From: Anaerolineales bacterium
GTDB taxonomy: Bacteria; Chloroflexota; Anaerolineae; Anaerolineales; UBA11579
Assembly (NCBI GenBank): GCA_019454165.1
Contig: CP075367.1
Coordinates: forward strand, 503,971-567,970
DNA length: 64,000 nucleotides
Direction: 5' to 3'
In this document: positions 55,282 through 63,215 of the stretch, piece after piece
How positions within the stretch are numbered: the stretch's first letter is position 1
Layout of the letters: every line of letters starts with the position of its first letter
The notes under the pieces: generated by a model
Told to the model about the DNA's origin: nothing
The model's database searches: none
The model's input: the letters and a program-made list of their open reading frames with translations, nothing else
Translations under genes and position numbers: made by a program

Positions 55282-56296
55282 GCAGCGCCTCCAGATAGGC
55301 GTCCACCATCGCATCCAAACCCAAACGCGCTTCGGCATGCTGGCGGGCGGCCTGGCGCATGGCGGCTTGCTGCGCCGCCGGCGCGGTGAGCAGATCGGCG
55401 GCCGCGGTGGCCAGTGCGCCCGCATCGGGCGCGTCAAGCTGCCACGGATCGCCGCCATACGGGACAAGGCGGCCGGCGGACGCCGGCACCAGTTCGTTCA
55501 GTGCGCCGGTGTCGTAGGCCAGCACGGGCAAGCCGCAGGCCAGCGCCTCGATGACCGAGTTAGGGCAGGCGGCATTGATGTCAGTGGAGTACAGCAGATG
55601 GGCGCCGCGGTTGAGGGCCGGGATCTTGTCGTTGGCCACCACGCCCAGCCAGTGGATGGGGCGCCTGGTGCGCCCGGCGCAGCGCATACGCTGCACTTCG
55701 CTCACCATGCCGGCCACGGCCAGCTCGACATCCAGCTTGTGTTCGCGTTCCAGCGTTTGGGTCAGTTGGATGGCGCTCTCCAGGCCGAGCTCGTAGCCGC
55801 CGCGCAGACTGCCCTCGACCACCAGAATGCGGAAGTGGCCAGCCGGCGGGGACTCTTCGCCCTGGGGCGTGAAAGCGGCCAAGTCCACGCCGTTGTGGAT
55901 GATGCGGAAGTCTGGCCCGGGGCCGAACTGGCGCTGCCACCACTCCTGCACGAAGCGGCTCTGGTAGACGATGCGGGTGGCCAGCCGGCTGCGGATGTAG
56001 GCCAGCACTCGGTTGCCGCGCTCAGCCCGCAGCCAATGCAGCGGGCCAGTGCGCATGCGGCGGTGCAGCCAGTTGATGCCATCCAGCCGCTGCACGATCG
56101 GGATGTTGCGCCCACGCGCCTGGCGCAGCGCGCCAAGATGGCGCGTGCCGCCGATCACCAGCAGGCTGTCGAGCGCGTCGTCAAGCTCGAAGCTGTGCTG
56201 GATGTTGCGGGCGGCCAGGCCGTGAATGAGCTTGGCCTGGAAGGAGACCATACCGCCCACGCCGGAGACTTTGGGAATGATGCCGATGCGTTTCAC
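55274..56296 (-). CDS. GT4-family glycosyltransferase
   Basis: A 340-residue GT-B glycosyltransferase. N-terminal IIPKVSGVGGMVSFQAKLIHGL has the Gly-Gly loop that binds substrate; the donor site is LLYSTDINAACPNSVIEALACGLPVLAYDTGALNELV with the E-x7-E-type pattern. It lies six bases after the gene at 56303 and overlaps the FkbM start. The first of three GT4s in this operon. Confidence 0.92.
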   Translation of the reverse strand: MKRIGIIPKVSGVGGMVSFQAKLIHGLAARNIQHSFELDDALDSLLVIGGTRHLGALRQARGRNIPIVQRLDGINWLHRRMRTGPLHWLRAERGNRVLAYIRSRLATRIVYQSRFVQEWWQRQFGPGPDFRIIHNGVDLAAFTPQGEESPPAGHFRILVVEGSLRGGYELGLESAIQLTQTLEREHKLDVELAVAGMVSEVQRMRCAGRTRRPIHWLGVVANDKIPALNRGAHLLYSTDINAACPNSVIEALACGLPVLAYDTGALNELVPASAGRLVPYGGDPWQLDAPDAGALATAAADLLTAPAAQQAAMRQAARQHAEARLGLDAMVDAYLEALRG

Positions 56297-56302
56297 AATA
56301 GC

Positions 56303-57058
56303 CTACTGTACTTGTAAATCCTTGATCTCTACCCAGCTATCCGGCTGCGGTTCTTCCACGTCGTAGTGCATGCGCCCGCTGGGCAGCCAGGCGGCGAATT
56401 GATTATCGAGCCAGAGCACGAGGCTGAGCGGCGGCTGCGGCGCAATGCGGGTGCGCAACTGGCTGCGGCCATCGATGCGGAAGTCTACGCCATCCGCCTG
56501 CCAGACTAGCTCGTAATTGTGCCATTCGCGCGGGTCGTGCTGCAGGGCGGCCGCCTCTTGCTGCACCAGTGAAGCGGCCAGGCGGCGCAGGCCGCGGGCT
56601 GCCGGCGGCAGCGCCAACAGCGGCAGGGTCAGCAAGCCGGGTGCGAGCAGCAGGCTGGGGATGCGCGGCGAGCGGTACACGGTCGCCAGCGCCCCGCTGC
56701 CGGGTTGTGAGTCGTGCAGGCTCAGATGATTGCGCGGCGAGGCGAAGAAGAACCAAGCCGCGTTGGGCAGGGCGGGCAGCTGGGCGCCGCCGCCCAGGCC
56801 GAGCGCAAAACCGAACGGGTCGTTCCATAGGCCGAAGCCCCAGGTGCCGGGCAACGCGGCGTGCGAGGCGCGGGCGCGCAGGCTGAGCTGCAGCGGCGCA
56901 CCGTGTGTGAAGCGACGACGCGGTACGCCGGCATAGTCGTCGAGTTGGGCCAAATGGTATGCGCCGCCGCGGGCCGCGCCGAGAGTGAGGCGCCAGACGT
57001 CTTCGTCGTGCTCCACGCGCCCGCTGCCGGCGGTGCGCGCAGCCAGTTGCGGCAGCAT
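56303..57058 (-). CDS. Concanavalin-like fold protein (GH16/LamG-like), probable glycan operon leader
   Basis: A 251-residue soluble protein without obvious signal. It has beta-rich blocks with GTWGFGLWNDPFGFALG, EWHNYELVWQADGVDFRIDG and LSLVLWLDNQFAAWLPSG, the layout of a concanavalin-like lectin/glycosidase fold in which W-N-Y-x-x-x-W and the reverse-turn blocks repeat. The catalytic E-x-D-x-E of active GH16 enzymes is not visible, so it may bind rather than cleave carbohydrate. Start ATG 57058 is six bases after TATAAT (57070-57065), leaderless. It heads the operon 57058-51677. Confidence 0.65.
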   Translation of the reverse strand: MLPQLAARTAGSGRVEHDEDVWRLTLGAARGGAYHLAQLDDYAGVPRRRFTHGAPLQLSLRARASHAALPGTWGFGLWNDPFGFALGLGGGAQLPALPNAAWFFFASPRNHLSLHDSQPGSGALATVYRSPRIPSLLLAPGLLTLPLLALPPAARGLRRLAASLVQQEAAALQHDPREWHNYELVWQADGVDFRIDGRSQLRTRIAPQPPLSLVLWLDNQFAAWLPSGRMHYDVEEPQPDSWVEIKDLQVQ

Positions 57059-57064
57059 GCCGCA

Positions 57065-57070
57065 ATTATA
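57065..57070 (-). promoter_or_regulatory. -10 box of the surface-glycan operon (leaderless)
   Basis: TATAAT on the minus strand six bases from ATG 57058. A separate TATAAT on the plus strand near 57135 serves the MBL-fold gene, which has a leader of about 50 bases and AAAGAG. Confidence 0.6.
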
Positions 57071-57196
57071 CGGACTCGTGCCGATGCTCCGCGCAACGCT
57101 ATCCGTGGCCGGAGTACCGCCTGGCCCAAAATGTTATAATCACTTTGTACGCGGCTGTACAGCAGTGGCGTGCTACTTCCCCTGAAAGAGTAATCA

Positions 57197-57823
57197 ATGG
57201 AAATCACCTGGTACGGAAATTCCTGCTTTCGCATTACGGAGCGCAGCATGCCCACCGTAGTGACTGACCCCTACGACCACACCAGTGCGGGCTTCAAGGC
57301 GCTGAAGTTGAAGGCCGACATTGTGACGGTGAGCCATGACGCGCCAGGGCACAACTTTGTCAAAGGCGCTAAGGGCGCCAGTTGGGAGATCCGCGGCGCG
57401 GGCGAGTACGAGATCGGCGGCGTGTTCGTGACCGGTGTGGCGGTCAATGAAGGCAAAGACCCCAATGTGATCTTCACCTATGACTACGACGGCGTGACCG
57501 TTTGCCATCTGGGCGATATGCGCAGCGTGCCGAGCCGCACGCAGGTTGAGGGGCTGGGCACGGTGGATGTGCTGCTGGTGCCAGTGGGCGGCGGCAATGC
57601 GCTGACCGCGGCTAAAGCGGCGGAAGTGATCGCCATGATCGAGCCGGGTCTTGTGGTGCCGATGCACTACAAGGTGGACGGCACGACGCTGAAGCTCAAC
57701 CCGCTCAAGCAGTTCCTGCAGGAGATGGGGCTGAACAAGGAAAAGGCCGAGACTTCGCTCAAGGTGACTTCTTCCAGCGTGCCGAATGAGACCAAGGTCG
57801 TGGTGCTGGAAGCGGCTTCATAG
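57197..57823 (+). CDS. MBL-fold protein with degenerate metal motif
   Basis: A 208-residue metallo-beta-lactamase-fold protein of the UlaG/UPF0173 group. It starts EITWYGNSCFRITERS and has TVVTDPYDH, then VTVSHDAPGHNF, where active members have S-H-x-H-x-D-H; here the second His is absent and the pattern is H-D-A-P-G-H. Later acidic and His residues (HLGDMRSVPS, VVPMHYKV) are kept. It could bind one metal or none. Such proteins are often called hydrolases; activity is uncertain. Promoter near 57135. The following gene starts after one base. Confidence 0.8.
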   Translation: MEITWYGNSCFRITERSMPTVVTDPYDHTSAGFKALKLKADIVTVSHDAPGHNFVKGAKGASWEIRGAGEYEIGGVFVTGVAVNEGKDPNVIFTYDYDGVTVCHLGDMRSVPSRTQVEGLGTVDVLLVPVGGGNALTAAKAAEVIAMIEPGLVVPMHYKVDGTTLKLNPLKQFLQEMGLNKEKAETSLKVTSSSVPNETKVVVLEAAS

Positions 57824-57824
57824 C

Positions 57825-58130
57825 ATGTCTAGCATCAAGCTGTTGATGACCTGGGATATACAGCCCGGGCGTGAAGAAGATTACTTCGAGTTCCATATTC
57901 GCAAGTTCGTGCCGGCGCTCGAAGGTTTGGGCGTGGCATTGAGCGAAGCCTGGCTGACCGTGTACGGCGAGCAGCCGCGCCTGCTGGCCGAGGCCGTCAT
58001 CCCTACGATGGATAAGGCCCGCAGCGTGCTGGAGAGCGGCGCGTGGCAGGACCTCGGTTTGCAGATGCAGGAACTGGTGGATAATTTCGACTACAAGCTG
58101 GTGCCCGCTCGCGGCGGCTTCCAGTTGTGA
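57825..58130 (+). CDS. Small conserved protein, ferredoxin-like fold candidate
   Basis: A 101-residue protein beginning SSIKLLMTWDIQPGREEDYFEFHIRKFVPAL and ending DYKLVPARGGFQL. A short beta-alpha-beta-beta layout with one Trp-Asp start resembles dimeric alpha/beta-barrel (ABM-like) proteins. No catalytic residues are evident. It lies between the MBL-fold gene and mutY, with spacings of one and three bases, so the three are likely in one transcript. Role unknown. Confidence 0.6.
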   Translation: MSSIKLLMTWDIQPGREEDYFEFHIRKFVPALEGLGVALSEAWLTVYGEQPRLLAEAVIPTMDKARSVLESGAWQDLGLQMQELVDNFDYKLVPARGGFQL

Positions 58131-58133
58131 CCG

Positions 58134-59225
58134 GTGGCCGAGCGGCCACACCCCTCCGTTGAACAAGTGAAAGCACACATTGCCAAGCCCCTGCTCCGCT
58201 GGTATCACGCACGCAGGCGCAGCCTGCCCTGGCGTGAGCAGCCCGAGCCGTACGCGGTGTGGGTGGCTGAGATCATGGCCCAGCAGACGCGGCTGGAAAC
58301 CATGCTGCCGTATTACCAACGCTGGATGCGCCGCTTCCCCACTGTGCAGGCGCTGGCAGCGGCCCGCGAACAGCAAGTGCTAAACGCGTGGGAGGGGCTT
58401 GGCTACTACAGCCGCGCCCGCAACTTGCACAAGGCCGCCCGCCAGCTGGTCGCCGAGGCCGGCGGCCATCTGCCGCGCTCGGCGGCGGAGTTGCGTGCGC
58501 TGCCCGGCGTGGGCGCGTATACGGCCGGGGCGATCGCTTCGCTGGCGTTCGGGGAGGATGTGCCCGCCGTGGACGGCAATGCTGTGCGAGTGCTCTCGCG
58601 CCTGTTCGATGTTGAGGAGCCGGTGCAGACCGCCGCCGGCCAGCAGCGCCTGTGGGCGCTGGCGGCCGAGCATCTGCCCGCCGGGCAAGCCGCCGAATAC
58701 AACCAAGCCCTGATGGACCTGGGCGCGACGCTGTGCAGCCCGCGCCCCAAGTGCGCTGAGTGCTCGCTGCGCGCGCAGTGTTTGGCCTATGAGCGCGGCA
58801 CGCAGCTGCTGCGCCCGGTCAAGCAGCGCCCAGCGGAGTTGCCCGTGCGCCAGTATGCGGCGGCGGTGCTGTGGCAGGGCGGCAAGGTGCTGGTGCTGCA
58901 ACGCCCGCCGCGCGGGCTGCTGGCCGGCATGTGGGAGTTCCCCAATGTTTTGCTGCAGGACACAGCGGCCAAAGCGCAGCTCAAGCGTGGTTTGCAGACA
59001 GAACTTGGCGCGCAGGTGAAGGTTGGCCCAGCCTTGGGCGAGTTCGAGCAAACCTATAGCCATTTCCGCGCCGAGTTGCGCGTATACGATTGCCAGCTGA
59101 TGAGCGAGCTCAACAAGCCGGCCCGGCCGCACAAGTGGCTGGCGCCGCGCAGCCTGGGCCGCTTGCCGATGGGCAAGCTGGACCGCAGTGTGGCCGACCG
59201 CCTGCAGGAGCGCCATGCCGGTTAG
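58134..59225 (+). CDS. mutY: A/G-specific adenine glycosylase MutY
   Basis: A 363-residue DNA glycosylase that removes A opposite 8-oxoG. N-terminal catalytic domain: SLPWREQPEPYAVWVAEIMAQQT with the catalytic Glu, the helix-hairpin-helix LPGVGAYTAGAIASLAF and VDGNAVRVLSRLF with the catalytic Asp. The 4Fe-4S cluster cysteines are C-S-P-R-P-K-C-A-E-C-S-L-R-A-Q-C, i.e. CX5CX2CX5C, one residue shorter than the common CX6CX2CX5C. A C-terminal Nudix-like domain begins near residue 235 (AAVLWQGGKVLVLQRP). GTG at 58134 starts three bases after the previous stop. Confidence 0.93.
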   Translation: MAERPHPSVEQVKAHIAKPLLRWYHARRRSLPWREQPEPYAVWVAEIMAQQTRLETMLPYYQRWMRRFPTVQALAAAREQQVLNAWEGLGYYSRARNLHKAARQLVAEAGGHLPRSAAELRALPGVGAYTAGAIASLAFGEDVPAVDGNAVRVLSRLFDVEEPVQTAAGQQRLWALAAEHLPAGQAAEYNQALMDLGATLCSPRPKCAECSLRAQCLAYERGTQLLRPVKQRPAELPVRQYAAAVLWQGGKVLVLQRPPRGLLAGMWEFPNVLLQDTAAKAQLKRGLQTELGAQVKVGPALGEFEQTYSHFRAELRVYDCQLMSELNKPARPHKWLAPRSLGRLPMGKLDRSVADRLQERHAG

Positions 59226-59535
59226 CTTTGTGCGCCGTGTAGAAGACTTCGTGTGCGAGCGCTGCGGCCAGGCGGTGACGGGCGATGGCTACACCAACCA
59301 CTGCCCGGCCTGCCTGTGGAGCAAGCATGTGGATATTGCCCCGGGCGACCGGGCCGCCGGCTGCGGCGACCTGATGGAGCCGGTGGACGTCGAGAGCCGG
59401 GCGGGCGGCTACCGCATCCTGCACCGCTGCGTGCAGTGCGGGGCGGAGAAGTGGAACCAGGCCGCGCCGGGGGATGACTTTGAGCAGATCCTGGCGGTTT
59501 CGCGGGCCAGCGGGAACCGCAAGCTGGGTCTGTAA
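59215..59535 (+). CDS. RNHCP-domain protein
   Basis: A 106-residue zinc-binding-type protein. After an opening FVRRVEDFVCERCGQAV comes a block with YTNHCPACLWSKHVD, and CVQCGAEKWNQ nearer the end; the NHCP motif, His and repeated CxxC are the marks of the RNHCP domain. The domain is of unknown function and often lies near RNA or DNA genes. ATG 59215 overlaps the last bases of mutY, so it is probably cotranscribed. ORF length is normal. Confidence 0.85.
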   Translation: MPVSFVRRVEDFVCERCGQAVTGDGYTNHCPACLWSKHVDIAPGDRAAGCGDLMEPVDVESRAGGYRILHRCVQCGAEKWNQAAPGDDFEQILAVSRASGNRKLGL

Positions 59536-59539
59536 GCGA

Positions 59540-59545
59540 TAAAAT
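59540..59545 (+). promoter_or_regulatory. -10 box of the permease gene (leaderless)
   Basis: TAAAAT seven bases before ATG 59553, with no ribosome-binding site between. Confidence 0.5.
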
Positions 59546-59552
59546 TCCCTAG

Positions 59553-60572
59553 ATGAAACGGGTTTTCAATATCCTGAACATTGTCGGCCTGGCGGTGCTG
59601 GGAGTGGCGTTAGTGCTGTTCTTGCAGAACTGGATGGGTGGGGGCATTGTATTGCCCAGCCAGTTCTATACCTTCACCACGATCTTTCTTGGCATTTTTA
59701 TTGAGGCCGCGCCATTTTTGTTGTTGGGCACGCTGGCTTCCGGCCTGGTAGAAGTCTTCTTCAAGAAAGAAGCCATTCAGCGCATCATGCCGCGCAACCG
59801 CTTCCTGGGCGCGCTGGCCGGCGGCCTGCTGGGCTTCGTGTTCCCGGTGTGCGAGTGCGGCGTGGTGCCGCTGACCCGCCGCCTCTTCCGCAAGGGCATG
59901 GGGCCGGCGATGGGCGTGGCGTTCCTGATGGCCTCACCGGTGCTCAACCCCATCGTCATCCTCAGCACCTACGCCGCCTACGGCTGGGGGCCGGTGCTGT
60001 GGCTGCGCGTAGCGCTCAGCCTGGCGATCGCGGTGGCGACCGGGCTGATCTTCGCGGTCGAGGAGCAGCCTGCCCGCCTGCTGCGGCCGAGCAGCCTGAG
60101 CCTGGCGCCGATCCGCGGCGCCAGCGTGGACGTGGCGCTGCCCATGTACCAGGGCAGCCTGGGCAGCCGGCTGCGGCGCGCCCTGGGCATTGCCGGCGAA
60201 GAATTCTTCGAGATGGGGCGCTACCTCATCATCGGCTCGATGCTGGCGGCGGCGCTGCAGGCAGTGGTGCCGCAAGGCACCCTGCTGGCGCTGGGCAGCG
60301 GGCCGCTGCTCTCGGTGCTGGTAATGATGCTGCTGGCGGTGCTGCTCTCGATCTGCTCCACGGTGGATGCGTTCGTGTCGCTGGCGTTTGTGGGCACATT
60401 CACGACCGGGTCGATCCTCTCGTTTCTGGTGCTGGGGCCGATGGTGGACATCAAGAACATTTTGCTGTACCTGCAGGTCTTCCGCCGCCGCACGGTGCTG
60501 TACATGGTGATCCTGCCGGTGCTGATGGTGATCCTGGCAACCGTGTTCATTAATCTCAACCTGGGGATCTAG
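59553..60572 (+). CDS. DUF318/PF03773-family permease
   Basis: A 339-residue membrane protein with about eight helices. Family blocks are FIEAAPFLLLGTLASGLVEVF, the ICS-type VFPVCECGVVPLTRRLFRKG with its two conserved cysteines, MASPVLNPIVILST and CSTVDAFVSLAFVG. The family is called a predicted permease; some members are linked to metal or organic-arsenic export, but the ligand here is unknown. It is in a pair with the TIGR03943-type gene after two bases, a usual arrangement. The zur and zinc ABC genes lie just downstream. Confidence 0.9.
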   Translation: MKRVFNILNIVGLAVLGVALVLFLQNWMGGGIVLPSQFYTFTTIFLGIFIEAAPFLLLGTLASGLVEVFFKKEAIQRIMPRNRFLGALAGGLLGFVFPVCECGVVPLTRRLFRKGMGPAMGVAFLMASPVLNPIVILSTYAAYGWGPVLWLRVALSLAIAVATGLIFAVEEQPARLLRPSSLSLAPIRGASVDVALPMYQGSLGSRLRRALGIAGEEFFEMGRYLIIGSMLAAALQAVVPQGTLLALGSGPLLSVLVMMLLAVLLSICSTVDAFVSLAFVGTFTTGSILSFLVLGPMVDIKNILLYLQVFRRRTVLYMVILPVLMVILATVFINLNLGI

Positions 60573-60574
60573 GC

Positions 60575-61318
60575 ATGAGCGAACGTACCCACAAAATTCT
60601 GCAAGCAGTGATCTTGTTTGGGCTGAGCGCGTTCCTGTTCTACAAGATCGTCTCTGGCACTTTGTACTTCTACATCAACGCGCGTTTCACCTGGCTGGTT
60701 GTGCTGGGCGGCGCGGTGTTCCTGGGGCTGGCCTTCTTCGCCTGGCCGCGCAAGAGCGCCAGCCACGCGCACGAGCATGAAGACCACGACCACGGCCATG
60801 CCCACAGCCGCAGCGTCTGGCCCCTGACCATCCTCTCCATCCCGCTGGCGCTCGGCTTCCTGGTGCCCTCGCGGCCGCTGGACAGCTCGGCGTTGGATAC
60901 GCGCGGCCTGACCACCAACGCCTTGATGAGCGTTGGCGGACAGACCGCGGTGCAGCTGGACCAGCCGTCTGACCAGCGCAACGTGCTTGACTGGGTGCGC
61001 GCCTTCAACTTTGCCGCTGACCCCGTGATCTACGAAGGCGAGCCCGCCGACGTGATCGGTTTCGTATATCAGGATCCGCGTTTGCCTGAGGGCCAGTTCC
61101 TGGTGGGGCGCTTCGCGGTGAGCTGCTGCGCGGCGGATGCGTTCGCGATCGGCATGATCGTGCAGAGCGACGAGGCCCACCAGTGGGCGGCCAACCAATG
61201 GGTGCATGTCAACGGCACGATCCAGGTGAGCCATCTGGACGGCGTGGCCGTGCCGCTGATCGTGGCCGAGAGCATCAAGGAAGTATCCATTCCGCCGCAG
61301 CCCTATTTGTTCCCATGA
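60575..61318 (+). CDS. TIGR03943-family putative permease subunit, His-rich
   Basis: A 247-residue membrane protein, partner of the preceding permease. Two helices at the N-terminus and one after a His/Asp-rich segment near residues 65-82 (SHAHEHEDHDHGHAHS), a likely metal-binding stretch. The C-terminal extracytoplasmic domain has the family blocks VIGFVYQDPRLPEGQFLVGRFAVSCCAADA with a Cys-Cys pair. The His stretch makes a divalent metal such as zinc a plausible ligand (inference). The next gene overlaps its stop (ATGA). Confidence 0.88.
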   Translation: MSERTHKILQAVILFGLSAFLFYKIVSGTLYFYINARFTWLVVLGGAVFLGLAFFAWPRKSASHAHEHEDHDHGHAHSRSVWPLTILSIPLALGFLVPSRPLDSSALDTRGLTTNALMSVGGQTAVQLDQPSDQRNVLDWVRAFNFAADPVIYEGEPADVIGFVYQDPRLPEGQFLVGRFAVSCCAADAFAIGMIVQSDEAHQWAANQWVHVNGTIQVSHLDGVAVPLIVAESIKEVSIPPQPYLFP

Positions 61319-62673
61319 GCAGCTGGCGTGCACTCGACCGCACGGTTGCCGGGGTGGCGCTGGTTCTGCTGGCGGCGCTGGCTTTGGTGTTGTGGCGCGG
61401 CGACCGGGTGAGCGTGACCATAGTGCGCACCGCGCCGGCTGCCGGCAGCCAGGCGGCGACCACGGCGCCGATCGTGATCGAGTTTGGCCAGCGCATGAAC
61501 GCCGCCAGTGTGGAGCAGAACTTCAGCATCGAGCCGGCAGTGGAGGGCAAGTTCGTGTGGAGCGACAATACCGTCTATTTCATGCCCAGCCAGCTGCTGG
61601 AGCTTGGCGCGCAGTACACGGTCACCTTGGCGCAAGGCGCGCAGGGCCAGATCGCTCATGAACTGCTTGAGGATTTAAGTTTCTCGTTCGAGGTGCGCCC
61701 ACCAGGCGTGGCCTTCCTGCGCCTGGAACCCTCGGGCTATAGTTTGTGGGCCATGCCGGCGCTGGATGATGCGGAGCCCGTCCAACTTTCGCCGGGCGAT
61801 GGTGTCTTCGATTTCACGGTGGCCAGCGACGGTGAGATGCTGATCTTCTCGGTCGTGAACGATGAGGCGGGGATTGACCTGTGGACGGTCGGCCGCGAGG
61901 GCGGGGACGCCCGCATCCTGCTCGACTGCGGGGTCGACCGCTGCTTCGGGCCCAGCGAGCGCGCCGGCCGGCTGGCCTACACCCGCGTGCTGGCGCCAAT
62001 GACCCCGGCCGAGCCGTACGGCCCGCCGCGAGTCTGGCTGTATGATCCCAAGAGCGGCTCGACCGTGCGCCTGCACGCCGATTCGCAAAAGATCGGCTTT
62101 GGGCCAAGCTGGTCGCCGGATGGGCAGCGCTTGGCCTACTTCGACGGCGGCAACGGCCGCCTGGTGGTGCTCGACATGCGCACCGGGGATGAAGTCCACA
62201 TCCCCACCATGGCGGGCGTAGTGGGCAGCTGGGCGCCGAGCGGTGAGTACATGCTGTTCTTTGACACGCTGCTGATCGATGGCCGCCCGGTCAACCAGGT
62301 CTATCGGGCCAACTTTGCCACGCAGGATGTGCTGCCCTTCTTTGACCCGCAGCCCCTGGATGCGGATTACAGCGGGCCGGTCGTTTCCCCCAACGGCGAG
62401 TGGGTGGCGCTGAAGGTGCGCGATCTGGAGAATTTGGCCAGCGAACAGCTGTGGATCCTGCCGGCGGATGGCGCGTATGCGATGGTGGCGGTGGAAGAGA
62501 GCGGCTACCTGTACAGCAAATACTTGTGGCGCAGTGATTCGCAGGCGCTGCTGTACCACCGCCTGACCCTGGGCAGCGCCGAAAGCGCGCCGAGCGTATG
62601 GCTGTGGGAGCGCAGCCGCAACGCCAGCCGCCTGCTGGCCGAGGACGCCAACCAGCCACTCTGGCTCCCCTAA
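61315..62673 (+). CDS. Membrane-anchored Ig-like plus TolB-type beta-propeller protein
   Basis: A 452-residue protein with one N-terminal membrane anchor (TVAGVALVLLAALALVLW), then a bacterial Ig-like (Big_5) domain around residues 38-130 (APIVIEFGQRMNAASVEQNFSI), then TolB/WD40-like propeller repeats (GFGPSWSPDGQRLAYFDGGNGRLVVLD, VVSPNGEWVALKV, WRSDSQALLYH). It is exported and probably binds protein or polysaccharide; no enzyme residues are clear. It overlaps the permease partner by four bases, so the three genes form an operon. Role unknown. Confidence 0.82.
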   Translation: MSSWRALDRTVAGVALVLLAALALVLWRGDRVSVTIVRTAPAAGSQAATTAPIVIEFGQRMNAASVEQNFSIEPAVEGKFVWSDNTVYFMPSQLLELGAQYTVTLAQGAQGQIAHELLEDLSFSFEVRPPGVAFLRLEPSGYSLWAMPALDDAEPVQLSPGDGVFDFTVASDGEMLIFSVVNDEAGIDLWTVGREGGDARILLDCGVDRCFGPSERAGRLAYTRVLAPMTPAEPYGPPRVWLYDPKSGSTVRLHADSQKIGFGPSWSPDGQRLAYFDGGNGRLVVLDMRTGDEVHIPTMAGVVGSWAPSGEYMLFFDTLLIDGRPVNQVYRANFATQDVLPFFDPQPLDADYSGPVVSPNGEWVALKVRDLENLASEQLWILPADGAYAMVAVEESGYLYSKYLWRSDSQALLYHRLTLGSAESAPSVWLWERSRNASRLLAEDANQPLWLP

Positions 62674-62676
62674 GCG

Positions 62677-62682
62677 TATAAT
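62677..62682 (+). promoter_or_regulatory. -10 box of zur (leaderless)
   Basis: TATAAT six bases before ATG 62689. No ribosome-binding site. Confidence 0.6.
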
Positions 62683-62688
62683 CACTGT

Positions 62689-63144
62689 ATGGCCCAGGCC
62701 CATATCAGCAGCGAAAAAGAGATCAAAGAGCGCACCGGCGGCTGGCTGGCGCGCCTGGCCGAGCAGGGCTACCGCATCACCGGCTCGCGCCGGGCGGTGG
62801 TGGACGTGCTGGCCGAAGCCGGCACCTCGCTCTCCCCGGCCGAGATCTACGAGCAGGGCCGGGTGGCCCACAAGCAGTTGGGCCTGGTGACGGTCTATCG
62901 CACGCTCGAGAAGCTCGAGGAGCTGGGATTGGTGCAGCGCGTGCACCGGCCGGATGGCTGCCATGCTTACATCCCAGCCCTGCATGGGCACGAGCATTTG
63001 CTGCTGTGCCAGGAGTGCGGGCGGGTCGAGTACTTCCGCGGCGATGACCTCTCCGAGTTGAGCCGCCGCCTCGAAGGCGAAAGCGGCTACACCATCAACG
63101 ATCACTGGTTGCAATTCTTCGGCGTGTGCGCCGCCTGCCAATAG
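62689..63144 (+). CDS. zur: Fur-family repressor, probably Zur
   Basis: A 151-residue Fur-type metal-dependent repressor. The winged helix contains GYRITGSRRAVVDVLAEAG and LGLVTVYRTLEKLEELGLV; the metal and dimerisation part has HGHEHLLLCQECGRVEYF and ends FGVCAAC. Two CxxC pairs form the structural zinc site. Zur is preferred to Fur or PerR because the next gene is a zinc-type ABC transporter with a Zur-type 15-mer operator, but metal choice is not directly seen. Start ATG 62689 lies six bases after TATAAT. Confidence 0.85.
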   Translation: MAQAHISSEKEIKERTGGWLARLAEQGYRITGSRRAVVDVLAEAGTSLSPAEIYEQGRVAHKQLGLVTVYRTLEKLEELGLVQRVHRPDGCHAYIPALHGHEHLLLCQECGRVEYFRGDDLSELSRRLEGESGYTINDHWLQFFGVCAACQ

Positions 63145-63155
63145 TTTCCCTCTGC

Positions 63156-63201
63156 TATAATTGAAAATGCTTTTCAATTACTGGCGCATGGTTTGCGCCA
63201 G
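63156..63201 (+). promoter_or_regulatory. -10 box overlapped by a Zur-type operator, plus leader hairpin
   Basis: TATAAT (63156-63161) is overlapped by a perfect 23-base palindrome from 63158 to 63180: arms TAATTGAAAA and TTTTCAATTA around TGC. Its core TGAAAATGCTTTTCA is one base from the actinobacterial Zur consensus TGAAAATGATTTTCA. CTGGCGCA-TGGTT-TGCGCCAG (63181-63201) forms a stem in the leader. Confidence 0.8.
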
Positions 63202-63215
63202 TCTTGTAGGTGTAT

